Source: CAYWKS01 sp964458935
GTDB lineage: Bacteria > Planctomycetota > Phycisphaerae > Phycisphaerales > Zrk34
Length of the DNA stretch: 63,195 nt
Reading direction: 5' to 3'
Assembly: GCA_964458935.1 (NCBI GenBank)
Contig: CAYWKS010000016.1
Location: 1 to 63,195, forward strand
The translations under genes were made by a program, and so were the position numbers. Below the pieces are notes generated by a model, which was not told where the DNA came from, did no database searches, and worked only from the letters and a program-made list of their open reading frames with translations. This document shows positions 9,813 through 18,694 of the stretch, piece by piece (position 1 is the first letter of the stretch; each line of letters starts with the position of its first letter).

Positions 9813-12017
9813 TCACAAGTCGATGGCCCGCAGGGCGGTGCTGTCGGCCCGAGGCGTCAGGGTCACGTCGGCCGACCGGTCGATCTGCTCGAGGACCTGC
9901 CGCGCCAGGACCGCGGCGTGCTCCGTCAGGTCGCCCGCGACGGCGGGGTCGTTGATCCGCCGGGCCTGCTCGGCCGCGGCCAGGTACATGCACAGCCGCG
10001 CCAGCGGCAGACGCTGATCGGCGGCGTACGCCTCGGGGCCCGGTTCGAACAGGCATTCGCCCAGCAGCCCCGCGACACCGCCCGGCGCCGCGGCCAGTGG
10101 TGCGCCCAACCGCCCGTCCAGCGCGACCACCAGCCGCATCAGCGGCGCGCGGCGGTCCAGCGCATCCAGGCTCTGCCCCAGCGCCTCCCACTGCCCGGCG
10201 GCGGCCTGCTGCGAGGCGCGGCGGACCCGGTCGGGCAGTTCGTCATGCGCCGGGCGCGTGGCCGCGTCCTCGGCCTCCCAAGCCGCCCAGCGATTCAGCC
10301 GCGCCAGCCGCCGCGCCGGCTCTTGCCCCGCGCCCAGGTCGTGCAGCGCCGTCAGGAGCCGCCGAACCAGCAGCAGCTTCTCGCCCGCCGGCGTCGGGTC
10401 GGCCCCCGCGCTCCACGCCGCCGCCCACTGGCTGCGCAGGATCGTGATCTGCCGCAGCAGCGCTTCGCGGTCGGCCGCGAGGAACCGTTGCATGCGCGGC
10501 TCGCCGTCGGCCAGCGCCTGTTCGTGGGGCAGTTGACGGAACAGCTCCAGTTGCCGCTCCATCGCGCTCAGCGCCGCCGCGGCGCCGGCGTGCAGCCCCG
10601 GGTCAAGCAGGTCATCGGCGATGAGTCGGGCCTGCTGGTACAGCCCGCGGGATGCCTGGGGGTTGAAGCGGCTCATCGCCTGCACCCAGCCGGGGATCGC
10701 GTCCAGCCGCACCAACTGCGCGTGCAGCGAGCGGAGCTGGCGGAGCGGCTCGGTCCACACCGCCGTCGTCGCGGCGCCGGGCTGTGCCAGCAGGTCGCCC
10801 AGGGCGGTGAGCAACTGCCGTTCGGTGGCCGCGTATCGCCGCGCCAGGACCTGCCTCACCCGCCGAATGTCCAGCGGCAGCTCGACCGACGGCGCCGCCC
10901 GTCGCGCCAGCGCCGTGGCGACCAACCGCTGCACGACATCGCTGATCGCTTCGGCGTGGGCCGCGGTCGTCGGGGTCCCATTGAGCCGGTGGATGGTCGC
11001 CACGGCGCGCTGCAGCGTCGCCGTGGGCAGTTCCTCGGTCGCGGCCGCGGCGTCCACGAGCTCGACCAGTCTCTGCAGCCGGGCCAGGCCGTCGAGCAGC
11101 CGGGCCGCGGCGTCGCGGGTCGCCGGGTCGCCCAGCAGCATCGCCGCTTCGTGGACCTGTTGGTTGATGTCGGTCTGGAGCGCCCCGCCCAGCGCGTCGC
11201 TGCGATGGACCGCCGCGGCGACGTCGAGCAAGCGCCGCACCCGTCCCAGCATCGTGGCCACCCGGGGACGCAGGTCCGGTTCGTCGACGGCGCGACCCAT
11301 CATCTCCGCCTGCCAGTGCAGTTGCTCGCGCGTCTGCTCGGCGAGCGCCGCGTCGTCGATCCGCCGGCGGAGCGCGGCGATCGCGGCCGCGTCCATGCCG
11401 CGCAGGTCCCCGTCGCCGGCGGCGGGCCACATCGGCCGCGGGGCGTCGCCCGCTTCGGCCGCCACCACCGCCAGGGGCCCGAGCAGGTGCTGCAGGTACC
11501 CGTCCACGGCCGATGCGTCCGACGTCTCGAGGTCGGCCAGCCGTTCATCGACACGGCGGTTGAACTGATGCACCGCCGCGACCTGCCGGGCCAGCGACGC
11601 CAGGCGCTTGGCGTCCTGGGGCTCGGCGGCGAGGGCGGCCCCGACCCGGTCGGGCAGGTCGGCGGTCAGGCGGTCGATCGCGTCGACCCGGCGTGTGAGC
11701 GTCAGGGCGTACAACCCGGCCAAGGCGCCCTCGCCGTCGAGCCCGTCCCGGGCGGCGACGGTCCACAGCCGCCGCGCGATCCGCCGGACGTTGCGCTGGG
11801 CGCGCAACACCGTGGCCCGCGCCGGATCGTTCGGGTCGATCGCGCTGTGCCGCCGCGCCATCTGACCCTCCAGCGCGGCGATGTGACGCTCCGACAGGCC
11901 CGCGGGGATGTTGGGATCGGCCAGTTGCAGTTGCGCGACCGCCGGCGCATGCCAACTCACCGCGACCAGGCACGCCACGGCCCCCACATATCGCAATGGA
12001 CGGAATGGCTTGTGCAT
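9813..12017 (-). CDS. Large alpha-helical secreted protein, unknown function
   Basis: The 734-residue product starts with a signal peptide (about 1-28, ending AVA). The rest is almost entirely predicted helix: alanine-, arginine-, leucine- and glutamine-rich stretches with no cysteines of note, no catalytic signature and no second membrane segment. Repeating 'LDALDRRAPLMRLV' or 'RLARLNRWAA'-like amphipathic turns suggest a long helical solenoid or bundle. I recognise no family. The start ATG at 12017 directly precedes the signal peptide. The gene is followed by nadD 25 bp later on the same strand, but nothing links its role to NAD metabolism. Confidence 0.7.
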   Translation of the reverse strand: MHKPFRPLRYVGAVACLVAVSWHAPAVAQLQLADPNIPAGLSERHIAALEGQMARRHSAIDPNDPARATVLRAQRNVRRIARRLWTVAARDGLDGEGALAGLYALTLTRRVDAIDRLTADLPDRVGAALAAEPQDAKRLASLARQVAAVHQFNRRVDERLADLETSDASAVDGYLQHLLGPLAVVAAEAGDAPRPMWPAAGDGDLRGMDAAAIAALRRRIDDAALAEQTREQLHWQAEMMGRAVDEPDLRPRVATMLGRVRRLLDVAAAVHRSDALGGALQTDINQQVHEAAMLLGDPATRDAAARLLDGLARLQRLVELVDAAAATEELPTATLQRAVATIHRLNGTPTTAAHAEAISDVVQRLVATALARRAAPSVELPLDIRRVRQVLARRYAATERQLLTALGDLLAQPGAATTAVWTEPLRQLRSLHAQLVRLDAIPGWVQAMSRFNPQASRGLYQQARLIADDLLDPGLHAGAAAALSAMERQLELFRQLPHEQALADGEPRMQRFLAADREALLRQITILRSQWAAAWSAGADPTPAGEKLLLVRRLLTALHDLGAGQEPARRLARLNRWAAWEAEDAATRPAHDELPDRVRRASQQAAAGQWEALGQSLDALDRRAPLMRLVVALDGRLGAPLAAAPGGVAGLLGECLFEPGPEAYAADQRLPLARLCMYLAAAEQARRINDPAVAGDLTEHAAVLARQVLEQIDRSADVTLTPRADSTALRAIDL

Positions 12018-12052
12018 GGGGTGGCCTCGCGCGCCCGGCCCGCGTCCGCGGG

Positions 12053-13504
12053 TCAGCGCCGTCGCTCTGACGCCGGCGTACCGGCGTACTTCAGGAACAC
12101 CACGCCGTGCGGCTCAACCTCGAAGGTCATCCGCCCGCCGGTGTATCCTTCGACGGATTGATCGCCCCACACGTCCGTCAAGTCATACGTGCCGCGCCCT
12201 CGAGGGAGGAAGCGCAGGAAGCGCCCCCGGATATGCGCCGTCCGCTGTTCATCGGTGCGGTTGAAGACGGCCAACCAGCCCTCGTGGTGCCGGTACTCCT
12301 GGTAGCCGAAGCGCTCGCTGTTGGCCACGGGCGCGTTCCAGACCTCGATGCCGTTGTGTTCGTGGACCAGCATGCCATGCACCCCGTTGTTCACGCAGGC
12401 GAGCATCTGCTTGTTCGTCAGCAGGTCGTAGGAGTGCTCATCCATGGAGATCATGGACCCGCCGATCATGATCGGCGACGCGGCGATGGCCCGCTGGGTG
12501 ATGAACGTTTGCTTCTGGGCCTCGGTGAACTGGCACCAGTGATGCATGTGGCCCATGAAGTTCTCGACGGACTTGTGCTCGGGCTTGTCCATGACTTCCG
12601 CGCGGTTGAGGATGCAAAGCTCGCCGAAGGGGATCATGTCGAGGTCGGGCCAGAACCCGGGCCGCTCCATGCCCTGCCACTGGCGCATGGAGGCGAACGA
12701 GCGATCGAGGCTCTCCTGGTTGTCCCAGATGTCGGGCGTGGTGCGGAGCATGTGGGTCTTTCGGTAGGTATCGAGGTACTTGGCGTTGGTCGCCCCGCCG
12801 GGTGACAGGCTCAGGACGATCGGCCGGCCGCATTGCTCGGCGGCCTTCACGTAAGCCTCGATCTCCGCGGGATGGTGCGTCACGTCGTCGATCTTGACGA
12901 AGTCGACGCCCCATTCGGCGAACTGGTCAAACACGCTGTTGTAGAACGCCTGCGCGCCCGGCTGGGTCATGTCCACGCCGTGCATGTAGTCGCACCAAGG
13001 GCAGTTGTCCTGCTCGGTGTAGATGTCGCGGGCGGTGTGCTCCGTGCCCTTGATGGGCAGGTCCCGCTCGACGGCGACCCTCGGAATGCCTCGCATCAGG
13101 TGCACGCCGAACTTCAGCCCGTGGGCGTGAAGCTTGTCGATCATGGGCTTCAGGCCGTTCGGAAAGAACAGCTCCGAGGGTTGCACCACGCCGTACGCGT
13201 TGACGGTGACGTTCTCGGCGAAGTCGCGTCGAGCGAGCGGGACGAGATAGCCGTCAAACTTCCTGGACTCCGGCGACGAGAACCACCCGTTGTCGATGAC
13301 GAAGTATTCGTACCCGTGCGGTGCGAACTTCTCGATGAAGGCGTCGATCTCCTTCATCGCCACTTCTTCGTAGATGTTGCAGCCGTAGCTGTCGTAGCTG
13401 TTGTATCCCAGCGGCGGGGTCTGGGCGAGCGGTGTGTCACCGCACGCCGCGCCGAGGGCCAGCAGCAAGGTCACACACGTCATCCATGCGGTTTGCTTGG
13501 TCAT
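12053..13504 (-). CDS. Secreted GH27-family alpha-galactosidase-like glycoside hydrolase
   Basis: GH27 enzymes are retaining hydrolases, mostly alpha-galactosidases or alpha-N-acetylgalactosaminidases. The 483-residue product has a signal peptide (about 1-22) and the opening block TPPLGYNSYDSYG, the equivalent of the GH27/GH36 'PPMGWNSW' start. The nucleophile Asp is in FVKIDD (D206), and the acid/base Asp lies in LRTTPDIWDN (D258). A beta-sandwich tail runs from about residue 400 and ends HGVVFLKY. Length and motif spacing fit the family. The start at 13504 was chosen because it yields the signal peptide and has AAGGA upstream; a longer frame to 13621 has no such feature. It is 64 bp downstream of the GT4 gene on the same strand. 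The exact substrate cannot be read from sequence. Confidence 0.87.
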   Translation of the reverse strand: MTKQTAWMTCVTLLLALGAACGDTPLAQTPPLGYNSYDSYGCNIYEEVAMKEIDAFIEKFAPHGYEYFVIDNGWFSSPESRKFDGYLVPLARRDFAENVTVNAYGVVQPSELFFPNGLKPMIDKLHAHGLKFGVHLMRGIPRVAVERDLPIKGTEHTARDIYTEQDNCPWCDYMHGVDMTQPGAQAFYNSVFDQFAEWGVDFVKIDDVTHHPAEIEAYVKAAEQCGRPIVLSLSPGGATNAKYLDTYRKTHMLRTTPDIWDNQESLDRSFASMRQWQGMERPGFWPDLDMIPFGELCILNRAEVMDKPEHKSVENFMGHMHHWCQFTEAQKQTFITQRAIAASPIMIGGSMISMDEHSYDLLTNKQMLACVNNGVHGMLVHEHNGIEVWNAPVANSERFGYQEYRHHEGWLAVFNRTDEQRTAHIRGRFLRFLPRGRGTYDLTDVWGDQSVEGYTGGRMTFEVEPHGVVFLKYAGTPASERRR

Positions 13505-13568
13505 GATGCTCGCTTTCCTTGTGGGGAGAGTTGCGTGATTCGCGTTGGTTGACTCGCGAGGCGGGCCG

Positions 13569-14744
13569 TCAAGTTTTCTCCGGAGGGGCCTTGCCCTGCA
13601 GCAACAGACGATAAAGGTCAAGCAATCGGCTCACCATGACGCGGTGGTCGAATTGTCGGGCGCAGCGGGTTCGGCCGCGATCGGCCATGGCGCGGCGCTC
13701 GGCGGGGTGGCGGACCATCCAGTCGATCGCCTCGGCGAGGCCCGCCACATCGCCCACCGGCGCGAGCCGGCCCGTCACGCCGTCCTCGCACACCTCCGGC
13801 GCGCCGTCGGTATCGTAACTGACGACCGGCACGCCGCACAGCAGCGCCTGCGGCAGCGTGCGCGGCAGGCCCTCGCGGTAGCTCGGGTGCGCCAGCACGT
13901 CCATCGCACGCAGGTGCCGCGCGACCGCCTGCGGCTCGACCAGCCCGGTCAGCACGACGCGGTCGGCCAGGCCCATCGCGGCGATCCGCCGCTCCAGCCG
14001 CGCCCGCCGCCACCCGTCGCCGACCCACAGGTAACGCAGGTCGGGATGGGGCTCGGCCAGTCGCCCCAGCACCCCCAGCAGGTCATCGTGGCCCTTGAGG
14101 TCGGCCAGCCGCGCCACCGTGCCGACCACCACGTCGTCAGGCTCGATGCCGAGTGCGGCGCGGGTCGTGTCGCGATCGTCGGCCGCGTCGAGGTACGGCT
14201 CGACCTCGATGCCGCTGTGGATCGTGGTGTACTGCTCGGGTCGGCCCACGCCCGCGGCCAGCGCCTGCTTGGTCATGGCGTCGGCCACGGTGACGATGGC
14301 GTGGCACCGCCCCGCGGCGCGGCGCTCGGCCACGACGTAGCCGGCGTGAGTCAGCCTTGATTGATGCGGGTGAAACGGCAGGCCGTGGATCGTGTGCACG
14401 ATCGCCGGGACGCGTTCGGCCCAGGCCGCGTGCCGCGCGACGACGCCCGCCTTGCTCGAATGCGTGTGCACCACGTCCGGCCTGGATCGACGGATCAGCG
14501 ACCGGCATTGCCGGTAGCAGGCGATGTCCTTGACCGGGTGCAGCGGCCTCACCATCGCCGGCAGCTCGGCCAGCGTGTAACCGCCGGCCCGCGCCCGGGC
14601 CAGCAGCGACCCCTCCGGGCCGTAGATCGGCCCGAACGCCAGCGTCACGTCATGCCCCGCCTGCGCCTGGCCCTCGCAACTGAGCACGGTGTTCTCCTGC
14701 GCGCCGCCGAGGATCAAGCGCGTGATGATGTGAAGGATCTTCAT
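13569..14744 (-). CDS. Glycosyltransferase family 4 (GT-B fold)
   Basis: The 391-residue product has the two-domain GT-B organisation. The N-terminal acceptor domain begins MKILHIITRLILGGAQEN, with the glycine-rich loop, and contains VVHTHSSKAG, typical of GT4 enzymes in exopolysaccharide and lipopolysaccharide assembly. The C-terminal nucleotide-sugar domain has VGTVARLADLKGHDDL, the YLWVGDG strand and the EGLPRTLPQALLCGVPVV block, where the GT4 E-x7-E pattern is present in variant form. It probably works at the cytoplasmic membrane on a polyprenol-linked or surface glycan. The start ATG at 14744 fits the family N terminus; the 14 extra upstream residues are not conserved-looking. Donor and acceptor are unknown. 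Confidence 0.88.
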   Translation of the reverse strand: MKILHIITRLILGGAQENTVLSCEGQAQAGHDVTLAFGPIYGPEGSLLARARAGGYTLAELPAMVRPLHPVKDIACYRQCRSLIRRSRPDVVHTHSSKAGVVARHAAWAERVPAIVHTIHGLPFHPHQSRLTHAGYVVAERRAAGRCHAIVTVADAMTKQALAAGVGRPEQYTTIHSGIEVEPYLDAADDRDTTRAALGIEPDDVVVGTVARLADLKGHDDLLGVLGRLAEPHPDLRYLWVGDGWRRARLERRIAAMGLADRVVLTGLVEPQAVARHLRAMDVLAHPSYREGLPRTLPQALLCGVPVVSYDTDGAPEVCEDGVTGRLAPVGDVAGLAEAIDWMVRHPAERRAMADRGRTRCARQFDHRVMVSRLLDLYRLLLQGKAPPEKT

Positions 14745-14817
14745 CGCATGCCGGTCGGGTGATGCCGGGGTTCGGGCGTGCATCATACATCCCGCCTCCG
14801 ATGCTCGGCATCCCGCG

Positions 14818-15582
14818 TCAGTACCGGACCCATTCGAGGCACAGGCCTTCCGGCGGGGCGGTGGGGCCGGACTGGTGGCGGTCGCCGTGCTCGAGCAAGG
14901 CGTCGATCCAGTCGACGGTTTTCCGCGTGCGGCCGACTTCGATCAGCGTGCCGGCGATGATGCGGATCATGTTGTAGAGGAACCCGTCGCCGCGGACGAC
15001 GATGTGCAGCTCGGGGGAGAGATCGCCGGGGCGATCGACGCGGCAGTCGAAGATCGAGCGGACGGTGGACAAGCGGCCGTGCCCGGCGTTGGTGAAGGCG
15101 GCGAAGTCGTGTTGGCCGACGAGGCGTTGCGCCGCCTGGTGCATCGGGCCGGCGTCGAGGTCGTGCCAGCAGTGATGCACGGCGTGTCGCAGCCAGAGCG
15201 GCCGGCGGTCGGAGTTCCAGATGCGGTAGCGGTACTGCTTCTCGCGCGCATGGGAGGTCGCGTCGAAGTCGTCGGCGACGACCTCGGCGGCGCGGACGTC
15301 GACGTCGGCGGTCAGGCGGCTGTTGATCGCGTCGGGCAACCGGTCGAGCGGCACGGTCAGGCCGGCGGCGTCGAAGTGGGCGACCTGGCCGAGCGCGTGC
15401 ACCCCGGTGTCGGTGCGGCTGGCCCCGCGGAGGGAGATCGGCTGGCGGGCGACGTGCTGGATCGCGTCACGGACGGCGGCCTGAACGGTCCGCACGGCCG
15501 GCGCGCCGTCGACCGGCTTCTGCTCCTGCCAGCCGTGGAACCCGCTGCCGTCGTAGGCGATGGTGAGCTTGTAGCGTGGCAT
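14818..15582 (-). CDS. truA: tRNA pseudouridine(38-40) synthase TruA
   Basis: TruA isomerises uridines 38-40 in the tRNA anticodon arm. The 254-residue product starts KLTIAYDGSGFHGWQ (family N terminus) and has the catalytic aspartate in GASRTDTGVHA (D58), the AREKQYRYRIW strand, the HDFAAFTNAG block and the C-terminal GDGFLYNMIRIIAGTL motif. All are standard for TruA and the length is normal. The ATG at 15582 is unambiguous. It sits between the flavin reductase and the GT4 gene on the same strand, with a 77-bp gap on the upstream side. Confidence 0.96.
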   Translation of the reverse strand: MPRYKLTIAYDGSGFHGWQEQKPVDGAPAVRTVQAAVRDAIQHVARQPISLRGASRTDTGVHALGQVAHFDAAGLTVPLDRLPDAINSRLTADVDVRAAEVVADDFDATSHAREKQYRYRIWNSDRRPLWLRHAVHHCWHDLDAGPMHQAAQRLVGQHDFAAFTNAGHGRLSTVRSIFDCRVDRPGDLSPELHIVVRGDGFLYNMIRIIAGTLIEVGRTRKTVDWIDALLEHGDRHQSGPTAPPEGLCLEWVRY

Positions 15583-15659
15583 GGCGAACCGTGATCAGCG
15601 AGGGGCGGGCTCACGGCGGGCGGCTTCATCTGATCGTCCGTGGGGCGTGGCCCGGCGCA

Positions 15660-16145
15660 TCAATACGAGAACCCGTTGTCGCGGAGGTGGATGAAGACTT
15701 CTTCGTCGTTGAGCCGGGCGCCCTGGCGGACCTGGCCGATGTACATGTCGTGGTCGCCGTCGATGTCGATGTGCCGGACCAGCTCGCAATCGAGGTAGGC
15801 CAGGCTGCGGGTGATGATGGGCGACCCGGTCGCGCCGCGCATGGTCTCGATGGCCTGGAAGGGGGAGTCGCCGGCGTCGGTGCCCCGCGCGAACCGCTTG
15901 AGCGTGAGCTTGTCGGAGCGGGCGATCTGGCAGATCGCGAACGCGTGGGAGTCGTGGATGAGGGGGATGATGGGCCGGCCCTTGCCCAGGCAGACCATGA
16001 CCATGGGCGGGTCGAAGGAGACCTGCTGGACGAAGCTCACCATCACCCCGCGCATCCGGTCTTCGAACTGGGCGGTCATGACGTACAGGCTCTGCGGGAT
16101 GCGTCCGAGGGCCTTGCCGATATCGTCGCGTACATCGTCAGTCAT
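15660..16145 (-). CDS. Flavin reductase-like FMN-binding split-barrel protein
   Basis: The 161-residue product belongs to the flavin reductase/FMN-binding split-barrel group: ALGRIPQSLYVMTA (the G-RIP-G-like opening), GVMVSFVQQVSFDPPMVMVCL (FMN-contacting strands), then SHAFAICQIA, a FARGTDAG-type loop and LDCELVRHIDIDGDHDMYIGQV. Enzymes of this group reduce flavin with NAD(P)H or are small FMN redox proteins; sequence alone does not decide which. The ATG at 16145 has CAGGTG upstream and removes an unlikely proline-rich extension. It lies 80 bp from aroC, between aroC and truA on the same strand. Confidence 0.85.
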   Translation of the reverse strand: MTDDVRDDIGKALGRIPQSLYVMTAQFEDRMRGVMVSFVQQVSFDPPMVMVCLGKGRPIIPLIHDSHAFAICQIARSDKLTLKRFARGTDAGDSPFQAIETMRGATGSPIITRSLAYLDCELVRHIDIDGDHDMYIGQVRQGARLNDEEVFIHLRDNGFSY

Positions 16146-16225
16146 GGGAGCCGCACCTGAATGCCGTGAGTGGTTAGGATAGGGACCGGGCCCCGGCGGG
16201 CCAAGTCGTCCGGCGCCGGCGGGCC

Positions 16226-17428
16226 TCACGCGTCGGGCGCGCGGGCGTGTGCCTCGGCGTCGAGCGGGAGCTGCCGCGCCGTCTCCAGGTAAAGCCGGTA
16301 GTTGCCGCGCATCTCCGTGATCGAGTCCCCGGCGAACTTCTCGACCATCGCCCGGGCCACCTCGAACGCGATCACGTTCTCCATGACCACCGAGGCGGCC
16401 GAGATGGCGCTGATGTCGCTGCGTTCCCAGCCGGCCTCCGACGCCTGCTTGGTGTTCAGGTCGATCGACCGCAGTGGTTTGCCGAGCGTGGAGATCGGCT
16501 TCATCGCGCCGCGGACCACGATGGGCTGGCCGTTGGTCATGCCGCCCTCCAGCCCGCCGGCGTTGTTCGTCCGCCGCTCAAACCCGAGGCTGGGGCGGCC
16601 GGCCCGGTCGGGGTCGTAGGCGATCTCGTCGTGGACCCCGGACCCCGGCCGACCCGCGACCTCAAACCCGAGCCCGATCTCGACGCCCTTGAAAGCCTGG
16701 ATCCCCATCACCGCGGCGGCGATGCGGCTGTCGAGCTTCTCGTCGTAGTTCATGCACGAGCCGATCCCGACCGGGCAGCCGAACACGTGCGCCTCCACCA
16801 CGCCCCCGGCCGTGTCCTTCGAGAGCTTCTGGTCGTTGATGAACGCCCGCATCCGCGCGTCGGCGTCGGGGTCGGGGCAGTAGCAATCGCTGGCATCGCG
16901 ACGCTCGGCGAGCTGCGGCCAGTTGTCCTCGGTCACCTCGAACGCCCCGCGGGCCTGGCCCACCTGACGCACAAACCCGAACACCTCGATCCCGAACACG
17001 CCGAGAAGGCACCGCGCCAGGGCCCCGGCCGCCACACGCGAGGCGGTCTCCCGGGCGCTGGCCCGCTCCAGCGTCTCGCGGCAGTCGGTCGTCAGCCACT
17101 TGATGCTGCCGGCGAGGTCGGCGTGGCCCGGACGCGGCCGATGCAGCGGCGGCGTCCGCGCCGGGTCGTCGAGGCGGTGGTCGGCGTTGAAGACCGCCAA
17201 GGTGATCGGCGCCCCGGTCGTGCGGCCGATACGCATCCCCGAAAGGAACTCGACGGTGTCGGTCTCGATCTTCTGTCGCCCGCCGCGGCCGTAGCCGCCT
17301 TGCCGCCGCCGCAGCTCCCGGTTGATCACCGCCGCATCGACCTCCAGGCCGCGCGGCATGCCGTTGACCATCGCCAGGCACGCCCGGCCGTGTGATTCGC
17401 CGGCGGTTTGGTATCGCAGGTTGCCCAT
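16226..17428 (-). CDS. aroC: Chorismate synthase AroC
   Basis: AroC converts 5-enolpyruvylshikimate-3-phosphate to chorismate, using reduced FMN, as the last step of the shikimate pathway. The 400-residue product has all three family signatures: GESHGRACLAMVNGMP at the N terminus, RPGHADLAG followed by ERASARETASRVA in the middle, and DPDRAGRPSLGFERRTNNAGG with GGMTNGQPIVVR in the C-terminal half. The internal LASTER-type and SKDTAGG stretches are present, and the length is slightly above the usual 360-390. The start ATG at 17428 is clear. It is the first gene of a same-strand series (aroC, flavin reductase, truA, GT4) with gaps of about 75-85 bp. Confidence 0.96.
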   Translation of the reverse strand: MGNLRYQTAGESHGRACLAMVNGMPRGLEVDAAVINRELRRRQGGYGRGGRQKIETDTVEFLSGMRIGRTTGAPITLAVFNADHRLDDPARTPPLHRPRPGHADLAGSIKWLTTDCRETLERASARETASRVAAGALARCLLGVFGIEVFGFVRQVGQARGAFEVTEDNWPQLAERRDASDCYCPDPDADARMRAFINDQKLSKDTAGGVVEAHVFGCPVGIGSCMNYDEKLDSRIAAAVMGIQAFKGVEIGLGFEVAGRPGSGVHDEIAYDPDRAGRPSLGFERRTNNAGGLEGGMTNGQPIVVRGAMKPISTLGKPLRSIDLNTKQASEAGWERSDISAISAASVVMENVIAFEVARAMVEKFAGDSITEMRGNYRLYLETARQLPLDAEAHARAPDA

Positions 17429-17481
17429 CGCGGCCCGATTCTATGACCAGCCGCGTCCCCGCACAAAGCCTCGCGTTCCCG

Positions 17482-18216
17482 TCAGTCCCGCCGCTCGCCC
17501 GCTTTCGCCGACGTCGCCAGCGACGAGCCGATCGCCACCGCCAGCGCCTCGCCCGCTCGACCGCTGTGACGCGCCAGCCGCACCAGCGACCCGATAGCGC
17601 CCGGCGACCGCACCGCCCACCACGCGGCCCGTACCGGCCGCGACCGGCCCGACGCGTCGACCAGCTCCCCGACAAATGGCGGCAACGCCTCCGCCGCCGT
17701 GTCGCTGACCGCCCGCACGCACACCCACTCGACACCCCGCGACGCGCACACCCCCGCGATCGCCGCCGATTCCATGTCCACGCTCGCCGCGCCGTGTTCC
17801 GCCGCCAGCGCCGCTTTGGCCGCCGGCGTCGCCGCGATCGTCGACACGCTCACGTGCCGACCGGTCCCGCTCATCGACGCCGCTCGGCGATGGACCCGGC
17901 CCGTCGCCGCGTCGATCACCACGTCTGGCCAGACCACCGCGCCGCAACCCAGCCGCGCATCCAGACCGCCGCACAGGCCCGCGATGATCACCCGGTCGAT
18001 CGACCCGCGCTCCAGCAACGCCGCGGCGCCCCGCGCCGCTCGCCAGGGACCCACCCCGGTCAACGCCAGCGTCAGCCGCACGTGGTCGATCCGCCCGGAG
18101 TAGGTCGGCGGCGTCGGCCCGCGGCCCGCGTCCCGCGCCAGGCCCAGCCGGCGGATCGTCGGGCGGACCTCCTGTTCCAGCGCCGCCACGATCGCCGTGT
18201 GTGTGATGCGTGCCAT
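17482..18216 (-). CDS. Phosphorylase-superfamily nucleosidase (MTA/SAH nucleosidase-like)
   Basis: The 244-residue product has the purine-nucleoside-phosphorylase/MTAN fold: IVAALEQEVRP at the N terminus, LTGVGPWRAARGAAALLE, VIIAGLCGGLD (the glycine-rich phosphate or ribose loop) and the VDMESAAIAGVC motif whose Met-Glu binds ribose, followed by VRAVSDTA with the base-contacting Asp. Related families include MTA/SAH nucleosidase, futalosine hydrolase (MqnB) and the hopanoid-associated phosphorylase HpnG. The sequence does not separate them. It is divergent from the Dabb-domain gene. Confidence 0.8.
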   Translation of the reverse strand: MARITHTAIVAALEQEVRPTIRRLGLARDAGRGPTPPTYSGRIDHVRLTLALTGVGPWRAARGAAALLERGSIDRVIIAGLCGGLDARLGCGAVVWPDVVIDAATGRVHRRAASMSGTGRHVSVSTIAATPAAKAALAAEHGAASVDMESAAIAGVCASRGVEWVCVRAVSDTAAEALPPFVGELVDASGRSRPVRAAWWAVRSPGAIGSLVRLARHSGRAGEALAVAIGSSLATSAKAGERRD

Positions 18217-18314
18217 CGCCGCTCCCGCAAGCTCGCCCCGTTGCGGGTATCGTGGGCAGCCGCCGCCGTTTAGTCAAAACACCCCTTGAACCCCGCAACT
18301 CGGAGCCGACTCCC

Positions 18315-18608
18315 ATGGCCGTCGAACACATGGTCTGGATCAAGTTCAACGACGACGTGCCCCCCGCACGCGCCGAAAAGCACCTCGCAGGTCTCGCGGG
18401 CCTCGCCGAGACCGTGCCCGGCATCGAACACCTCGCCGTCGGACCCAATCTCACCGACCGCGCCGACGGGTTCACGCACGGCCTGATCGTTCGGCTCGAA
18501 TCCCGCGCCGCGCTGCAGCGCTACCTCGAACACCCCGACCACGTCGCCGTCGCCGCGCCCCTCAAGAACGACGCGACCCTCCGAGCGCTCGACATCGAAA
18601 GCCCTTGA
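18315..18608 (+). CDS. Dabb-domain (stress-responsive alpha/beta-barrel) protein
   Basis: The 97-residue product fits the Dabb fold, a small dimeric alpha/beta ferredoxin-like barrel: HMVWIKFNDDVP as the first strand, a helix with LAGLAGLAETVPGIEHLAVGPNL, then FTHGLIVRLESRAALQRYLEHPDHVAVA, the canonical 'l..y..hp.H' ending. Functions in this family vary and are often unknown. The ATG at 18315 is the first codon giving the Dabb start; the open frame before it is not coding-like. It is divergent from the nucleosidase gene and 86 bp upstream of the WecA-like gene. Confidence 0.85.
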   Translation: MAVEHMVWIKFNDDVPPARAEKHLAGLAGLAETVPGIEHLAVGPNLTDRADGFTHGLIVRLESRAALQRYLEHPDHVAVAAPLKNDATLRALDIESP

Positions 18609-18694
18609 GCCCCGTCGCGCGCCCGCCCGGGCGACGCCGCCGCCGCGACCCGCGGGCTTTCCCTCGCCGACGTTTGCCTGTTCAATAGCGCCTC

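Noticed and set aside
13484..13504. Lipobox in the GH27 signal peptide (LGAAC)
   Set aside because: The residue at -3 is Gly, not a typical Leu/Val/Ile, so an ordinary signal peptide is more likely.
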